Shown: piece after piece, positions 40,197 to 48,983 of the stretch
How the letters are laid out: each line of letters opens with the position of its first letter
How positions within the stretch are numbered: position 1 is the stretch's first letter
NCBI RefSeq assembly: GCF_016741785.1
Contig: NZ_JAERRL010000001.1
Span: 124,001 to 188,000, forward strand
Direction of reading: 5' to 3'
From: Streptomyces sp. 7-21
Lineage (GTDB): Bacteria > Actinomycetota > Actinomycetes > Streptomycetales > Streptomycetaceae
Length of the DNA stretch: 64,000 nt
Translations under genes and position numbers: made by a program
Notes under the pieces: model-generated
What the model saw: the letters and a program-made list of their open reading frames with translations, nothing else
Databases searched by the model: none
Told to the model about the DNA's origin: nothing

Positions 40197-41804
40197 TCAG
40201 GAGACGTGCACCGTCACGCGGTGGTGGCCGGTGGCCCCGTCGGGCACGGCGCCGGACTCCTCGGCGGTCTGTGTCTCGCCGGTGCGGTCCGTGGCGCGGA
40301 CCTCCAGCACGTGCGTGCCCGCCGTGGCCTCCCACTGCCAGACCCACTGCCGCCAGGTGTCGACGCTGGCCTCCTCGGCCAGCTCCGCCTCGTGCCACGG
40401 GCCGTCGTCGACCCGCACCTCGACCCGGTCGATGCCGGTGTGCTGCGCCCACGCCACCCCGGCGACCGGCACCGTGCCGGGCTGGACCGTGGCGGAGTGG
40501 CCGGGGGTGTCGATGCGGGACTGCGTCTTGATGGGGCCGTCCGGCGACCAGCCGCCGCGGATCCAGTAGGCGTCGAAGTCGGAGAACCGGGTCAGTTCGA
40601 GGTCCTGCAGCCACTTGCACGCCGAGACGTAGCCGTACAGGCCGGGCACGACCATGCGGACGGGGAAGCCGTGCTCGAACGGCAGGGGTTCGCCGTTCAT
40701 GCCGATGGCGAGCAGGGCGTCGCGGCCGTCCATCACCGTCTCTACCGGGCTGCCGAGCGTCATGCCGTCCACCGAGCGCGCCACCAGCTGGTCCGCCGGG
40801 CCGCCCTCAGACGGCGGGCGGACGCCCGCCTCGCGCAGCAGGTCGGCCAGGCGGACGCCGAGCCAGCGGGCGTTGCCGACCAGGTTGCCGCCGACCGTGT
40901 TGGACACGCAGGTCAGGGTGATGTCGCGTTCCACGATCTCGCGGCGCAGCAGGTCGCGGTAGCTGAGGGTCAGCGGCTGCGGCACGCCCCGGCCGTGGAT
41001 CGTCAGTTGCCACGCCTCGGCGTCCACGTGGGGCACCGACAGCGCGGTGTCGATGCGGTAGAAGCGGTCGTTGGGGGTGAAGTACGGGTCGAGGCCGCGC
41101 ACGCTGAGCTGGGCGCCGCGGGACACGGGCGGCGCGGGGGAGTCGGGGGCGGGGAGCCGCACGGCGGTCCGCGCGGCCTCCGCCTGGGCGGTCTCGGCGC
41201 CGCGCAGGGTGCGGGCGAGGGCGCCGCCGCCCGCCGAGGCGGCGGTGGCGGTGGCGGCGGCGACAAGGAACGCGCGCCTGCCCGTCGCCGGTGCGTCGTC
41301 CGCGTCGCCGGGGGGTGTGGTGCCCGGGATCCGGCGGGCCAGCACCAGCAGCACCACGGCGGCGATGACCGAGCCGAGCAGGGACGGCCCGGCGTCGGAG
41401 GGCTGGGCGTCCGGACGGCTCCAGGCCGCCGCCGCGCCGACGGCGCCGAAGGCGAGTGCCCCGGCCGCCGCCAGCGGGCGGCCGGGGACGCGGCGCGCCA
41501 GCGTGAGCAGGCCGAGCCCGGCGGCGTACAGGGCGAGCAGGAGGACGATGCCGCACTGGAGGGCCAGCTTGTCGGCGGTGCCGAACGTCGCGATCGCCCA
41601 TTCCTTCACCGCCGGCGGGGTGCGGTCGATGACGGCCTCGCCGACGGCGGTGACGGGGCTGGACTCGGGCCGCACGGCCACCGCCGCCAGCTCCGCCGAG
41701 GCCAGCCCGGCCGCCGCCGCGAGCAGCCCGGCGAGGGCGGCGAACGCCGGGCGGCGCGATGGGGGAGAGGGTCGGGCGTCGTCCACCCCGCCATTCGACT
41801 CCAC
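40197..41804 (-). CDS. membrane-anchored molybdopterin-dependent oxidoreductase (sulfite-oxidase-like)
   Basis: 535 aa, GTG at 41804. The N-terminal 200 residues contain four or five membrane segments and a loop, then a Tat-like RRAFLVAAATATAASAGG segment (about 174-191). The catalytic domain starts near 230: LSVRGLDPYFTPNDRFYRID, the Mo-ligand Cys in ITLTCVSNTVGGNLVGNARW, GFPVRMVVPGLYGYVSACKW, and a C-terminal Mo-co dimerisation domain (GVAWAQHTGIDRVEVRVDDG). Resembles the YedY/sulfite oxidase family. The physiological substrate is unknown. Confidence 0.9.
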   Translation of the reverse strand: MESNGGVDDARPSPPSRRPAFAALAGLLAAAAGLASAELAAVAVRPESSPVTAVGEAVIDRTPPAVKEWAIATFGTADKLALQCGIVLLLALYAAGLGLLTLARRVPGRPLAAAGALAFGAVGAAAAWSRPDAQPSDAGPSLLGSVIAAVVLLVLARRIPGTTPPGDADDAPATGRRAFLVAAATATAASAGGGALARTLRGAETAQAEAARTAVRLPAPDSPAPPVSRGAQLSVRGLDPYFTPNDRFYRIDTALSVPHVDAEAWQLTIHGRGVPQPLTLSYRDLLRREIVERDITLTCVSNTVGGNLVGNARWLGVRLADLLREAGVRPPSEGGPADQLVARSVDGMTLGSPVETVMDGRDALLAIGMNGEPLPFEHGFPVRMVVPGLYGYVSACKWLQDLELTRFSDFDAYWIRGGWSPDGPIKTQSRIDTPGHSATVQPGTVPVAGVAWAQHTGIDRVEVRVDDGPWHEAELAEEASVDTWRQWVWQWEATAGTHVLEVRATDRTGETQTAEESGAVPDGATGHHRVTVHVS

Positions 41805-41989
41805 CGGGCCCGCCCGCCGGTAGGGAAAAAGAAGAACGAAACGCTGACGGATCGCGGGCGGGCCGCTGGCGGCGGCGCGGACGGCCGGCGCCCTCGATCA
41901 GCGCGAGCGGCTCGGCGGTCAGGACCGGGTCGTGGCAGCCGTCGTAATCCCAGCGCCGGTTCCGCCGGGCGCGGCACCGCCGCCGTTCG

Positions 41990-41995
41990 TACACT
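41990..41995 (+). promoter_or_regulatory. TACACT -10 box, leaderless pattern
   Basis: TACACT ends 7 nt before the ATG at 42003 with no ribosome-binding site in between. The 198-bp divergent region upstream also holds a purine run (GGGAAAAAGAAGAACG) at about 41822. Confidence 0.5.
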
Positions 41996-42002
41996 TGTGC
42001 CG

Positions 42003-42941
42003 ATGCTGCTGCCCGCCGACCTGCCCACGCCGCTGACACCCGTGGCGGACCCGGTGCTGGCGCGGGCCGGGGTGGAGGTGCGGCTGAAGCGGGACGACCT
42101 GCTCGGCCCGGACGTTCCCGGCAACAAGTGGCGCAAGCTCACGCCGAACCTGCGCGCCGCCCTCGATCAGGGCCACACCCGTCTGCTCACCTTCGGCGGC
42201 GCCTACTCCCACCACGTCCACGCGGTCGCTGCCGCGGCGGCGGCGCTGGGGCTGGAGAGCACCGGCGTCATCCGCGGTGACGAACTGGCCGGTGCGCCCC
42301 GCAACTGGCTGCTGGCGGCGGCCGAACGCAACGGCATGCGGCTGGAGTTCGTCGACCGGCGCACCTACCGGGCGCTGCGGGACGGGCTGGGCACGGCCGC
42401 CGTGCGGCGGGACATCGAACGCCGCTGGGGCCGCGCGTACGTGCTGCCCGAGGGCGGCAGCAACGCGCTGGCCGCGCGCGGCACCGCCGGGATCGCCGCC
42501 GAACTGCCCGGCCTGGGGCCGCGCGATCTCGTCTGCTGCCCCGTCGGCACCGGCGGCACGCTGGCGGGCATCGCCGCCGCCCTGCCGCCCGGCGCGCGAG
42601 CCTGGGGTGTCGCCGTCCTCAAGGGCGCCGAGGGCTACCTGGAGCGCGAGGTGGAGCGGCTGCACCGCGAGGGCTGGGGGCGGACGTTCGCCAACTGGCA
42701 CATCAGCCACACCCACCACGGCGGCGGCTACGGCAGACTGCCCGCCGCGCTCACCGAGTTCGCCGACGCCTTCGAGGCGCGCCACGGCGTGCCGCTGGAG
42801 CGCCGCTACGTCGCCAAGGCCCTCAAGTGCGTGTACGACACGGCCCCTTCGCTGCCGCCCGGCACCCGCGTCACCGTCGTCGTCACCGGTCCGCCCACCA
42901 CCGCGCTGCGCGCCGGGACCGTGCCCGTACCCTCCCGGTGA
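42003..42941 (+). CDS. ACC deaminase / D-cysteine desulfhydrase family PLP enzyme
   Basis: 312 aa. Fold-type II PLP enzyme: VRLKRDDLLGPDVPGNKWRK contains the PLP Lys in the NKWRKL motif; TFGGAYSHHVHAVAAAAAAL binds substrate carboxylate; ARAYVLPEGGSN-like region (YVLPEGGSNALA); CPVGTGGTLAGIAAAL is the phosphate loop. Family members open aminocyclopropane carboxylate or remove H2S from D-cysteine; the second is more common outside plant associates. Confidence 0.87.
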   Translation: MLLPADLPTPLTPVADPVLARAGVEVRLKRDDLLGPDVPGNKWRKLTPNLRAALDQGHTRLLTFGGAYSHHVHAVAAAAAALGLESTGVIRGDELAGAPRNWLLAAAERNGMRLEFVDRRTYRALRDGLGTAAVRRDIERRWGRAYVLPEGGSNALAARGTAGIAAELPGLGPRDLVCCPVGTGGTLAGIAAALPPGARAWGVAVLKGAEGYLEREVERLHREGWGRTFANWHISHTHHGGGYGRLPAALTEFADAFEARHGVPLERRYVAKALKCVYDTAPSLPPGTRVTVVVTGPPTTALRAGTVPVPSR

Positions 42942-43033
42942 GCCCGCCGCCCCGCACCGGCGTAGCGTCGGGGCGAGGGGCGGAACCGGCACCCGGCCGC
43001 CCGAGGCGCGGCGAAGGGGGCGAAGGAGCCGAC

Positions 43034-44257
43034 ATGGAGACGGGCAGCACAGCGCCGAACGCGTGGGACGCGCGGGAGACCGCCGCGAGGCTGCGGGCGG
43101 TCTGCGCGGAGCTGTCGGACCGGTTCTACGAACGGGACGACGTGGTGCGGACGCTGGTGACCACGCTGCTGGCCGGGCAGCACTCGCTGCTGCTCGGGCC
43201 GCCGGGCACGGCCAAGTCCGAGCTGGCCCGGGAGCTGACCGGCCGGATCGACGGGGCCTCGTACTGGGAGATCCTGCTGTCGAAGTTCACCGCGCCGACC
43301 CGGATGTTCGGGCCCATCGACGTCGCCGCCCTCGCCCGCGGCGAGTACCGGCAGGTGTACGACGGCCGCGCCACGACCGCGCACGTCGCGTTCATCGACG
43401 AGATCTTCAAGTGCTCCACGGCCGCGCTCAACGAGACGCTGGGCTTCCTCAACGAGCGGATCTACCACCCCGAGAACGGCGGCGAGCCGATCCGCTGCCC
43501 CCTGATCAGCGCCATCACCGCCAGCAACGAGCTGCCCGGCGACGACGACGCGGCCGCCATCTACGACCGGCTGCTGGTACGGGTCGAGGTCGGCTACCTG
43601 GCCGACCCCGCCAACTTCGCCGCACTGCTGCGCTCCGCCGTCCGGCGCCCCGCCGAGCCCGCCGCCCGCACCACCGTCGAACTCGCCGCGCTGCGCTGGG
43701 CGGTGACCGAGGCGGTGCCTGCCGTGGCGGTTCCCGACCCGGTCGTCGACGCGCTGTGCACGCTGCGCGCCGCGCTGCGCCGCAGGGAACTCGTCGCCTC
43801 CGACCGCCGCTGGCGGCAGGCGGTCGGGCTGCTCCAGGCGTCCGCCTTCCTCGGCGGCCGCGCCCACGTCGCCGAGCAGGACCTGCCGGTGCTCACCCAC
43901 GTGCTGTGGCACTCGCCCGCCGAACGCCCCGCCGTCGAACGCGAGGTGCTGCACCTGGTCAACCCCAGCGCCCGGGAGGCGCTGGAGGTGTCCGACGAAC
44001 TCGACGAGCTGGAGGCGCAGCTCGACGCCATGGCCGGGCAGTCCCGCGAGGCGCTGAGCGAGTGGGTCATCAAGGTCGCCCACAGCCGGCTGGCCCGGGC
44101 GGGCACCCGGCTGGAGCGGCTGCGCGAGACGGCGGCGCGCGCCGGCCGCTCCACCACCGCCATCGACCGCGTCGCCGGCCGTCAGCGCGCCGTCCGCGCC
44201 CGCGTCCTCACCGAGGCGCTCGGCGTGGACGCCAGCGCGGTGCGGGCCCAGCCGTGA
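43034..44257 (+). CDS. MoxR-family AAA ATPase (RavA-like)
   Basis: 407 aa, ATG at 43034 after GAAGGAGCC. Walker A in LLLGPPGTAKSELARELTG, Walker B in HVAFIDEIFKCSTAALNETL, sensor I in ISAITASNELPGD, and arginine-finger region YDRLLVRVEV. The C-terminal third is helical with LERLRETAARAGRS. RavA/MoxR ATPases act with a VWA-domain partner as chaperone-like remodelers; the partner gene follows with a GTGA overlap. Confidence 0.92.
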   Translation: METGSTAPNAWDARETAARLRAVCAELSDRFYERDDVVRTLVTTLLAGQHSLLLGPPGTAKSELARELTGRIDGASYWEILLSKFTAPTRMFGPIDVAALARGEYRQVYDGRATTAHVAFIDEIFKCSTAALNETLGFLNERIYHPENGGEPIRCPLISAITASNELPGDDDAAAIYDRLLVRVEVGYLADPANFAALLRSAVRRPAEPAARTTVELAALRWAVTEAVPAVAVPDPVVDALCTLRAALRRRELVASDRRWRQAVGLLQASAFLGGRAHVAEQDLPVLTHVLWHSPAERPAVEREVLHLVNPSAREALEVSDELDELEAQLDAMAGQSREALSEWVIKVAHSRLARAGTRLERLRETAARAGRSTTAIDRVAGRQRAVRARVLTEALGVDASAVRAQP

Positions 44258-45702
44258 CGGGCGGCCAGCCCGGCACCGGCCCCGGGCGCCACACCCGGGC
44301 CGTGCCCGCCGACCCGGCCGACCGCATGGCCTGGCGCGACACCCTCGGCCAGTCCGCCGGACTGCGGGAGCTGGCCGCGGAGCTGACGGCGCGTCACCCG
44401 CACGCCGCGGACCTGCTCGCCGATGTCTTCCTGGCGGCGTACCAGGTGCGGCCCCGGCTGCGCGACCGCGCCGGGATGGACGCCTCCCGGCTGGCCAACC
44501 ACCGCGTCGTCACCGCGCTGGTGGCGTCCCGGGAGTTCGCGGACCTGCGCCGCGAGACCGCCGGTGACCCGTACGCCGCCGCCATGGCCGTGCTGGCCCA
44601 GGCCAGTGCGCTGCGCCGGATGCTGGAGCACGCCCGCGACGCCGCCGACCCGGCCGGGCGGGCGGCCCGGGCCCGGCGGCCGGACGGGGCGGCGGCGGGG
44701 CACGCGGCCGCGGCAGCCGCCGGGGCCGCTGCGCGCCAGGCGGCGTCCGCCCTGCGCGCCGCCGCCCGGACCGGAGCGGCGGCCGCCGCCGAGGCGCTGC
44801 GGCAGGAAGCCGCGCTGACCCGGGCGTGGGGCGTTGGCCCCGGCGAGCTGGCGCGGCTGCCGTTCGCCGAACGCGCCCGGCTGGCCGAGCGGCTGCGCAC
44901 CTCCCGGCTGGCGGCCTGGGCCGATCTCATCGGCCGCTTCCGGCAGATGGCCAGCGGCGAGCGCGCCCGCCGGACCGAGCACGCCACCGGCGAACTCGTC
45001 GGCGTCACCCTGGGCGACGACCTGACCCGCCTCGTCCCCTCCGAACTGGTCCACCTTGGCCTGCCGCAGCTGCGCGCGGTGTTCGCCGCCCGCTACGCCG
45101 CCGGGGAGCTGATGCGCTACGACAGCCAGGGCGAGCAGGCCACCGGCCGCGGCGCCGTCATCGCGTGCGTGGACACCTCGCACTCCATGCTCGTCTCCGG
45201 GCCCGGCGGCGTCACCCGGGAGGCGTGGGCCAAGGCGTGCGCGCTGGCGCTGCTCGACCAGGCCCGGCGCGCCGGGCGGGACTTCGTCGGAATCCTGTTC
45301 TCCTCCGCTGACCGGCTCCGCGTCTGCCGCTTCCCGGCCGGGCAGCCCGCCGCCACCGCCGACGTGCTCGCCTTCGCCGAGACGTTCCTCGGCGGCGGCA
45401 CCAGCTACCAGGCGCCGCTGACGGCCGCGAGCCGGCTGCTGGCCGAGGAGTTCGACGGCGCCGCCCGCGCCCGCGGCGACATCGTGCTGCTCACCGACGA
45501 CGAGTGCGACGTGACCCAGGAGTGGACGCGCGGCTGGCAGCGGGCCAAGCGGCGGCTCGGATTCCGGCTGTTCGGCGTCGCCGTCGGCGCCCCGCGCGCC
45601 GCCGCGGCCGGATCGGTGCTGGACGCGCTGTGCGACAACCTCCGGTCCGTGACGGACCTGACGGACCCGCGCGCCGCCGCCGACCTGTTCCGGGTGATCT
45701 GA
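44254..45702 (+). CDS. VWA-domain protein (ViaA-like partner of MoxR)
   Basis: 482 aa, GTG at 44254 overlapping the ATPase stop. The N-terminal 270 residues are helical and Ala/Arg-rich. The VWA domain begins near 305 with the MIDAS pattern AVIACVDTSHSMLVSG (DxSxS-like, with Thr in place of the first Ser), then GGTSYQAPLTAASRLL and IVLLTDDECDVTQEW. Comparable to E. coli ViaA, which modulates RavA. A hairpin follows directly. Confidence 0.88.
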   Translation: MTGGQPGTGPGRHTRAVPADPADRMAWRDTLGQSAGLRELAAELTARHPHAADLLADVFLAAYQVRPRLRDRAGMDASRLANHRVVTALVASREFADLRRETAGDPYAAAMAVLAQASALRRMLEHARDAADPAGRAARARRPDGAAAGHAAAAAAGAAARQAASALRAAARTGAAAAAEALRQEAALTRAWGVGPGELARLPFAERARLAERLRTSRLAAWADLIGRFRQMASGERARRTEHATGELVGVTLGDDLTRLVPSELVHLGLPQLRAVFAARYAAGELMRYDSQGEQATGRGAVIACVDTSHSMLVSGPGGVTREAWAKACALALLDQARRAGRDFVGILFSSADRLRVCRFPAGQPAATADVLAFAETFLGGGTSYQAPLTAASRLLAEEFDGAARARGDIVLLTDDECDVTQEWTRGWQRAKRRLGFRLFGVAVGAPRAAAAGSVLDALCDNLRSVTDLTDPRAAADLFRVI

Positions 45703-45721
45703 CCGGTGCTCACGGCACCGG
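45703..45721. terminator. hairpin between convergent genes
   Basis: CCGGTGC-TCACG-GCACCGG immediately after the VWA gene stop, overlapping the last codons of the minus-strand gene. Confidence 0.55.
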
Positions 45722-46129
45722 CTCGTCGAAGGAGGCGAGGAGTTCGGCCAGCAGCCGCGCCTGCGGGGTGCGCAGCCGGATCTCGCGCGTGCCCGGCCGG
45801 TCCGGGCGGAACAGCCCGGCGTCGTAGCAGAACACCACCCGGTCCGGGCGGTCGGCTGTCACGGTCACCAGGCGGCGCAGGCTGTGGCCGTGCGCCACGT
45901 CCAGGTGGCGGGCCACCCGGCCGGTCCACACCACCAGCCGCTCGCCCGTCACCGCGACGCCGCCCGCGAACGCGCGGGTGCTGACCGCGCCCGGCAGGCG
46001 GCACCGGTAGACGCCGAACAGCTCCTCTTCCAGGAGGATCAGCCCTTCGCGGGCGAGCAGGGCGCGCAGGTCGTCGGGGAAGCGGCCCCCGCCGTGCAGC
46101 CGCAGCGCCACCCGGCGTAAGCGCGACAT
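45710..46129 (-). CDS. conserved hypothetical protein
   Basis: 139 aa, ATG at 46129. Mostly beta-strand-like with FPDDLRALLAREGLILLEEE, VYRCRLPGAVSTRAFAGGVA, RLVVWTGRVARHLDVAHGHS and an end typical of PH-like domains (RTPQARLLAELLASF). I do not recognise a named family with certainty; a PH-fold role is a guess. The start has no ribosome-binding site but a -10 box 7 nt upstream. Confidence 0.75.
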   Translation of the reverse strand: MSRLRRVALRLHGGGRFPDDLRALLAREGLILLEEELFGVYRCRLPGAVSTRAFAGGVAVTGERLVVWTGRVARHLDVAHGHSLRRLVTVTADRPDRVVFCYDAGLFRPDRPGTREIRLRTPQARLLAELLASFDEPVP

Positions 46130-46136
46130 GCGGCAC

Positions 46137-46142
46137 AGCGTA
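46137..46142 (-). promoter_or_regulatory. TACGCT -10 box, leaderless pattern
   Basis: On the minus strand TACGCT ends 7 nt before the ATG at 46129. Confidence 0.45.
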
Positions 46143-46178
46143 CGGCCCCCGGGCCGGGGCGCGCACGGGGTGCGCCAG

Positions 46179-46517
46179 TCAGCGGTTCCCCTTGGGCTTC
46201 CCGGACTGGTGCGGGGTGCCGTGCGGCGGCGGCGAGTGCGGCGGCGCGGCCGTCGCCGGGGACACCGGGGAGCCGTGCCGCCCGCCGGCCGGTGCCGTCT
46301 CCGCGGCGCCGCCAAAGGACTGCTCGGCGCCGGCGGCGAGGGCGTCCTCGCGTGCCGTGAGCATCATCAGCACCTGCGGGCGGGCCGCGTGCGCGCGCTC
46401 GTACTCGCGCACGCGCCGCAGGTCCTCGCGGCCCAGCGACCGGATGCGGTGGCCGAGGTCGCCGGTCCTGAGCTGGTCGTAGTCCGCGATCGGAAGGTCC
46501 TCACCATGGTGCGTCAT
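46179..46517 (-). CDS. conserved actinomycete protein of unknown function
   Basis: 112 aa, ATG at 46517. Residues 1-65 are an ordered region: DLPIADYDQLRTGDLGHRIR, LGREDLRRVREYERAHAARP, VLMMLTAREDALAAGAEQSF. The rest is Pro/Gly/His-rich and disordered, ending in a basic KPKGNR. The IxDYDxL-x-HRIRSL pattern recurs in actinomycete proteins of unknown role. It lies 42 bp downstream of the P450 gene. Confidence 0.7.
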   Translation of the reverse strand: MTHHGEDLPIADYDQLRTGDLGHRIRSLGREDLRRVREYERAHAARPQVLMMLTAREDALAAGAEQSFGGAAETAPAGGRHGSPVSPATAAPPHSPPPHGTPHQSGKPKGNR

Positions 46518-46559
46518 GACCGCCGGGTACCCGCCCGCGCCGGGGTGTCCCCCGCCGGG

Positions 46560-47888
46560 TCATCCGGGCGCGACGGTGAAGCGCAGCGCGAAGTGGTCCA
46601 GCGTCACGGGCACGGGCGCCTGCGGCGTCAGCGGCACCGGGGGGCGCAGCAGGAACGTGTGGCCCGCCAGCAGCGCCGCCAGCCACGCGGCCGCCGCCAG
46701 CAGCACCGTGTGCGCTCCCGGGCAGTGGCCGGTGCCGCCGCCGAACGGCACGAACGCCGGGCTGGCCGCGGCCCGCCCGTCCAGCCACATCTCCGGCACG
46801 AAGGCATCGGCGGCCGGGCCCGCGGGCCCGTCACGGTGGAAGTAGGGGATGGAGGCGGCGAACACCGTCCCGGCCGGGATCAGCGCGCCCCGCCAGGCCG
46901 TGGCGCGGGTGCTCACCCGCAGCAGCAGCGGCGCCGGCGGCCACAGCCGCACCGACTCGCGCACGCAGGCCCGCAGGAACGGCGGCTCGCCGGTGCCCTC
47001 CAGGCCGCCGGCCAGCGCCAGCTCCCCCCGCACCCGCGCCGCGTGCTGCGGGCTGGCCGCCAGCAGCGCCAGCGCCCGCAGCGTGACGGGCCCGCCGGTG
47101 CCGAACGCGGACAGCCACTGCGGCACGAGATCCACCGGGTCGGTCCCGGCCTGCCGCGCGGCCCCGGCCAGCGAGTCCGGCGGCGCCTGCGCGGCCCGCT
47201 GCCGCACCCGGTCCAGGAACTCCGTGCGCGCGCGCCGCGGCGCCGGGCGCGGCACGGTCCAGCCGCCGGCGTTCCGCAGCAGGGCCAGCCGGTCCGTCAG
47301 CGCCCGGTCCCCGGCCGCCGCGTCGCCGAGCACGACGCGCCGCGCCGCGCGCCACCAGCCCTCGGCGAAGCCGTCCCACGTCAGGGCGCCGGCCGCGGCC
47401 GCCTGCCGCAGCGTCGCGCCGGCCTCCTCATGCACCCGCCGCGCCACGGCCAGCGCCACCTGGCGGGGCGGCGGCTCCGGATCGGGCGCCGCCGCGGTGA
47501 CGCGGCGGCCTGGCGCGGGTGCCGGGGCGAGCGCCCGGAACCGGGCCCGCGCCCGCCGCTGCTCCGCGACGGCGGGCGCGAACGGCTCCGGCGTCTCGCG
47601 CCGCACCCGCGCCAGGTCGCCGGGGTCGAGCAGCAGCGCCATGGGCCTGCCGCCCGCGCGCAGCCGCAGCGGCCCGGGGCCGTACCGGTCGCGCAGGCCG
47701 CGCACCGTGTCGATGGCCGGCCGGTCCGCCTGCCGCCGCTCCGCCCGCGCCATCGCGCCGCGCCGCCGCTGGGCCAGGCCCCCGGCCAGCGCCGGGAGCA
47801 GCACGTGCGTGGCGACGAGCGCCTCGTCGGCGGCCGAGGCGCGCGGCAGGCCGGCCCGGGGACCGGCCCCGGCGGGCTGGGTGGGCAT
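46560..47888 (-). CDS. cytochrome P450, atypical I-helix
   Basis: 442 aa, ATG at 47888. Heme-binding loop FVPFGGGTGHCPGAHTVLLA with the Cys ligand; ExxR in ACVRESVRLWPPAPLLLR; PERF-equivalent FVPEMWLDGRAA. The I-helix region reads QWLSAFGTGGPVTLRALALL, lacking the usual (A/G)GxDT oxygen-activation motif. The N-terminal region is soluble. No ferredoxin gene is adjacent. Located between an unknown small gene and the sigma factor gene on the same strand. Confidence 0.87.
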   Translation of the reverse strand: MPTQPAGAGPRAGLPRASAADEALVATHVLLPALAGGLAQRRRGAMARAERRQADRPAIDTVRGLRDRYGPGPLRLRAGGRPMALLLDPGDLARVRRETPEPFAPAVAEQRRARARFRALAPAPAPGRRVTAAAPDPEPPPRQVALAVARRVHEEAGATLRQAAAAGALTWDGFAEGWWRAARRVVLGDAAAGDRALTDRLALLRNAGGWTVPRPAPRRARTEFLDRVRQRAAQAPPDSLAGAARQAGTDPVDLVPQWLSAFGTGGPVTLRALALLAASPQHAARVRGELALAGGLEGTGEPPFLRACVRESVRLWPPAPLLLRVSTRATAWRGALIPAGTVFAASIPYFHRDGPAGPAADAFVPEMWLDGRAAASPAFVPFGGGTGHCPGAHTVLLAAAAWLAALLAGHTFLLRPPVPLTPQAPVPVTLDHFALRFTVAPG

Positions 47889-47945
47889 GCGGGCTCCTTC
47901 GGGTCGTCGTCGCGACGGGGCGGTGCCAGGGGCCCGCGGGCCGCG

Positions 47946-48770
47946 TCAGCCGGACGCGCGCTCGCCGGCGTCGCCGGCCGTGCCGTCCACCGCCTCCCGC
48001 ACCCGCGCGCAGGCGCGGGCCAGCAGCCGGGAGACGTGCATCTGCGAGATGCCCAGGTGCGCGGCGATGCGGCTCTGGGTCATGCCGCGGAAGAAACGCA
48101 GGTAGAGGATCTGCCGCTCCCGCTCGGGCAGGTCGCGCAGCGGGTCGCGGACGGACTCGCGGTCCACGACCTGGTCGTAGGCCGGCTCGTTGCCGCCGAG
48201 CGCGTCCTTCAGGCAGTAGTCGCCGTCGGTGCCGGGCAGGCCGGCCTCCAGCGACAGCGGGCTGAAGCACTCCATGGCGGCGAGGCCGGTGCGGACCTCG
48301 TCCTCGCTCAGGCCGCTGTGGCGGGCGAGCTGGCCGATGTCGGGCGGCCGTTCGTCGACGCGGCAGTCGAGCTGGCGGACGCTGGCGCGCACCCGGTTGC
48401 GCAGCTCCTGGGTGTGGCGGGGCACGTGGACGCCCCAGACGTGGTCGCGGAAGTGCCGCTTGACCTCGCCGGTGATCGTCGGCACCGCGTAGCTCTCGAA
48501 GGCCCGGCCGCGGTGCGGGTCGAACCGGTGGACCGCCTTGACCAGTCCCAGCGCGGCCACCTGCTCCAGGTCCTCCAGCGACTCGCCGCGGTCACGGAAG
48601 GTGCGGGCGAGCCGCCCGGCCATCGGCATCCACGCGCGGACCACGTCCTCGTAGAGCCGGTCCCGCTCGCGGCAGGGCGGCAGCTGCGCGATGCGCGCGA
48701 ACTGGCGGCTGGTGTCGGGTGCGTCGTGATGGGGGTGACGCCTGGGGCGCCGATGTGTGGGTGTGTTCAT
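47946..48770 (-). CDS. SigB/SigF-family stress sigma factor
   Basis: 274 aa; ATG at 48770 with GGGAGAG upstream. Region 2: RDRLYEDVVRAWMPMAGRLA, GESLEDLEQVAALGLVKAVH, RFDPHRGRAFESYAVPTITG. Region 3: RPPDIGQLARHSGLSEDEVR. Region 4: LPERERQILYLRFFRGMTQS then RIAAHLGISQMHVSRLLARA. Members respond to osmotic and other stress and recognise GNNT-N14-16-GGGTAY, which occurs at several genes in this window. No anti-sigma or anti-anti-sigma gene is adjacent. Confidence 0.93.
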   Translation of the reverse strand: MNTPTHRRPRRHPHHDAPDTSRQFARIAQLPPCRERDRLYEDVVRAWMPMAGRLARTFRDRGESLEDLEQVAALGLVKAVHRFDPHRGRAFESYAVPTITGEVKRHFRDHVWGVHVPRHTQELRNRVRASVRQLDCRVDERPPDIGQLARHSGLSEDEVRTGLAAMECFSPLSLEAGLPGTDGDYCLKDALGGNEPAYDQVVDRESVRDPLRDLPERERQILYLRFFRGMTQSRIAAHLGISQMHVSRLLARACARVREAVDGTAGDAGERASG

Positions 48771-48885
48771 CGTGCTCTCCCTGGGTCGGTTCCCAGTCTG
48801 CGCGCCGCTGCGGGTCCCTACATCTCGAACATACACGCGCAAATCGGGCAGGGGAAACGGGTGGGCGAACCGGTTCACCTCAGGC

Positions 48886-48911
48886 GTTTCCGCTCCGGAA
48901 CGGCCGGATAC
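48886..48911 (+). promoter_or_regulatory. near-consensus SigB-type promoter
   Basis: GTTT (48886-48889), 16-nt spacer, GGATAC (48906-48911), one mismatch in the -10. It lies in the divergent region between the sigma factor and the DUF2267 gene, giving a leader of about 65 nt for the latter. Confidence 0.4.
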
Positions 48912-48983
48912 CCGCTCCTGGCACGCGGCGAGCAACGAGCGCACTGAGTGAGCACCAAGTGAGCACTAAGGAGGGACGACGAC

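Noticed and set aside
40098-42002. Long plus-strand frame ahead of the PLP enzyme gene
   Set aside because: It is antisense to the molybdopterin oxidoreductase; the real start is at 42003 with a -10 box just upstream.
46525-46540. GGGTACCC site as a SigB-type promoter for the gene at 46517
   Set aside because: No GNNT lies 14-16 nt upstream on either strand and the site is only about 10 nt from the start codon.
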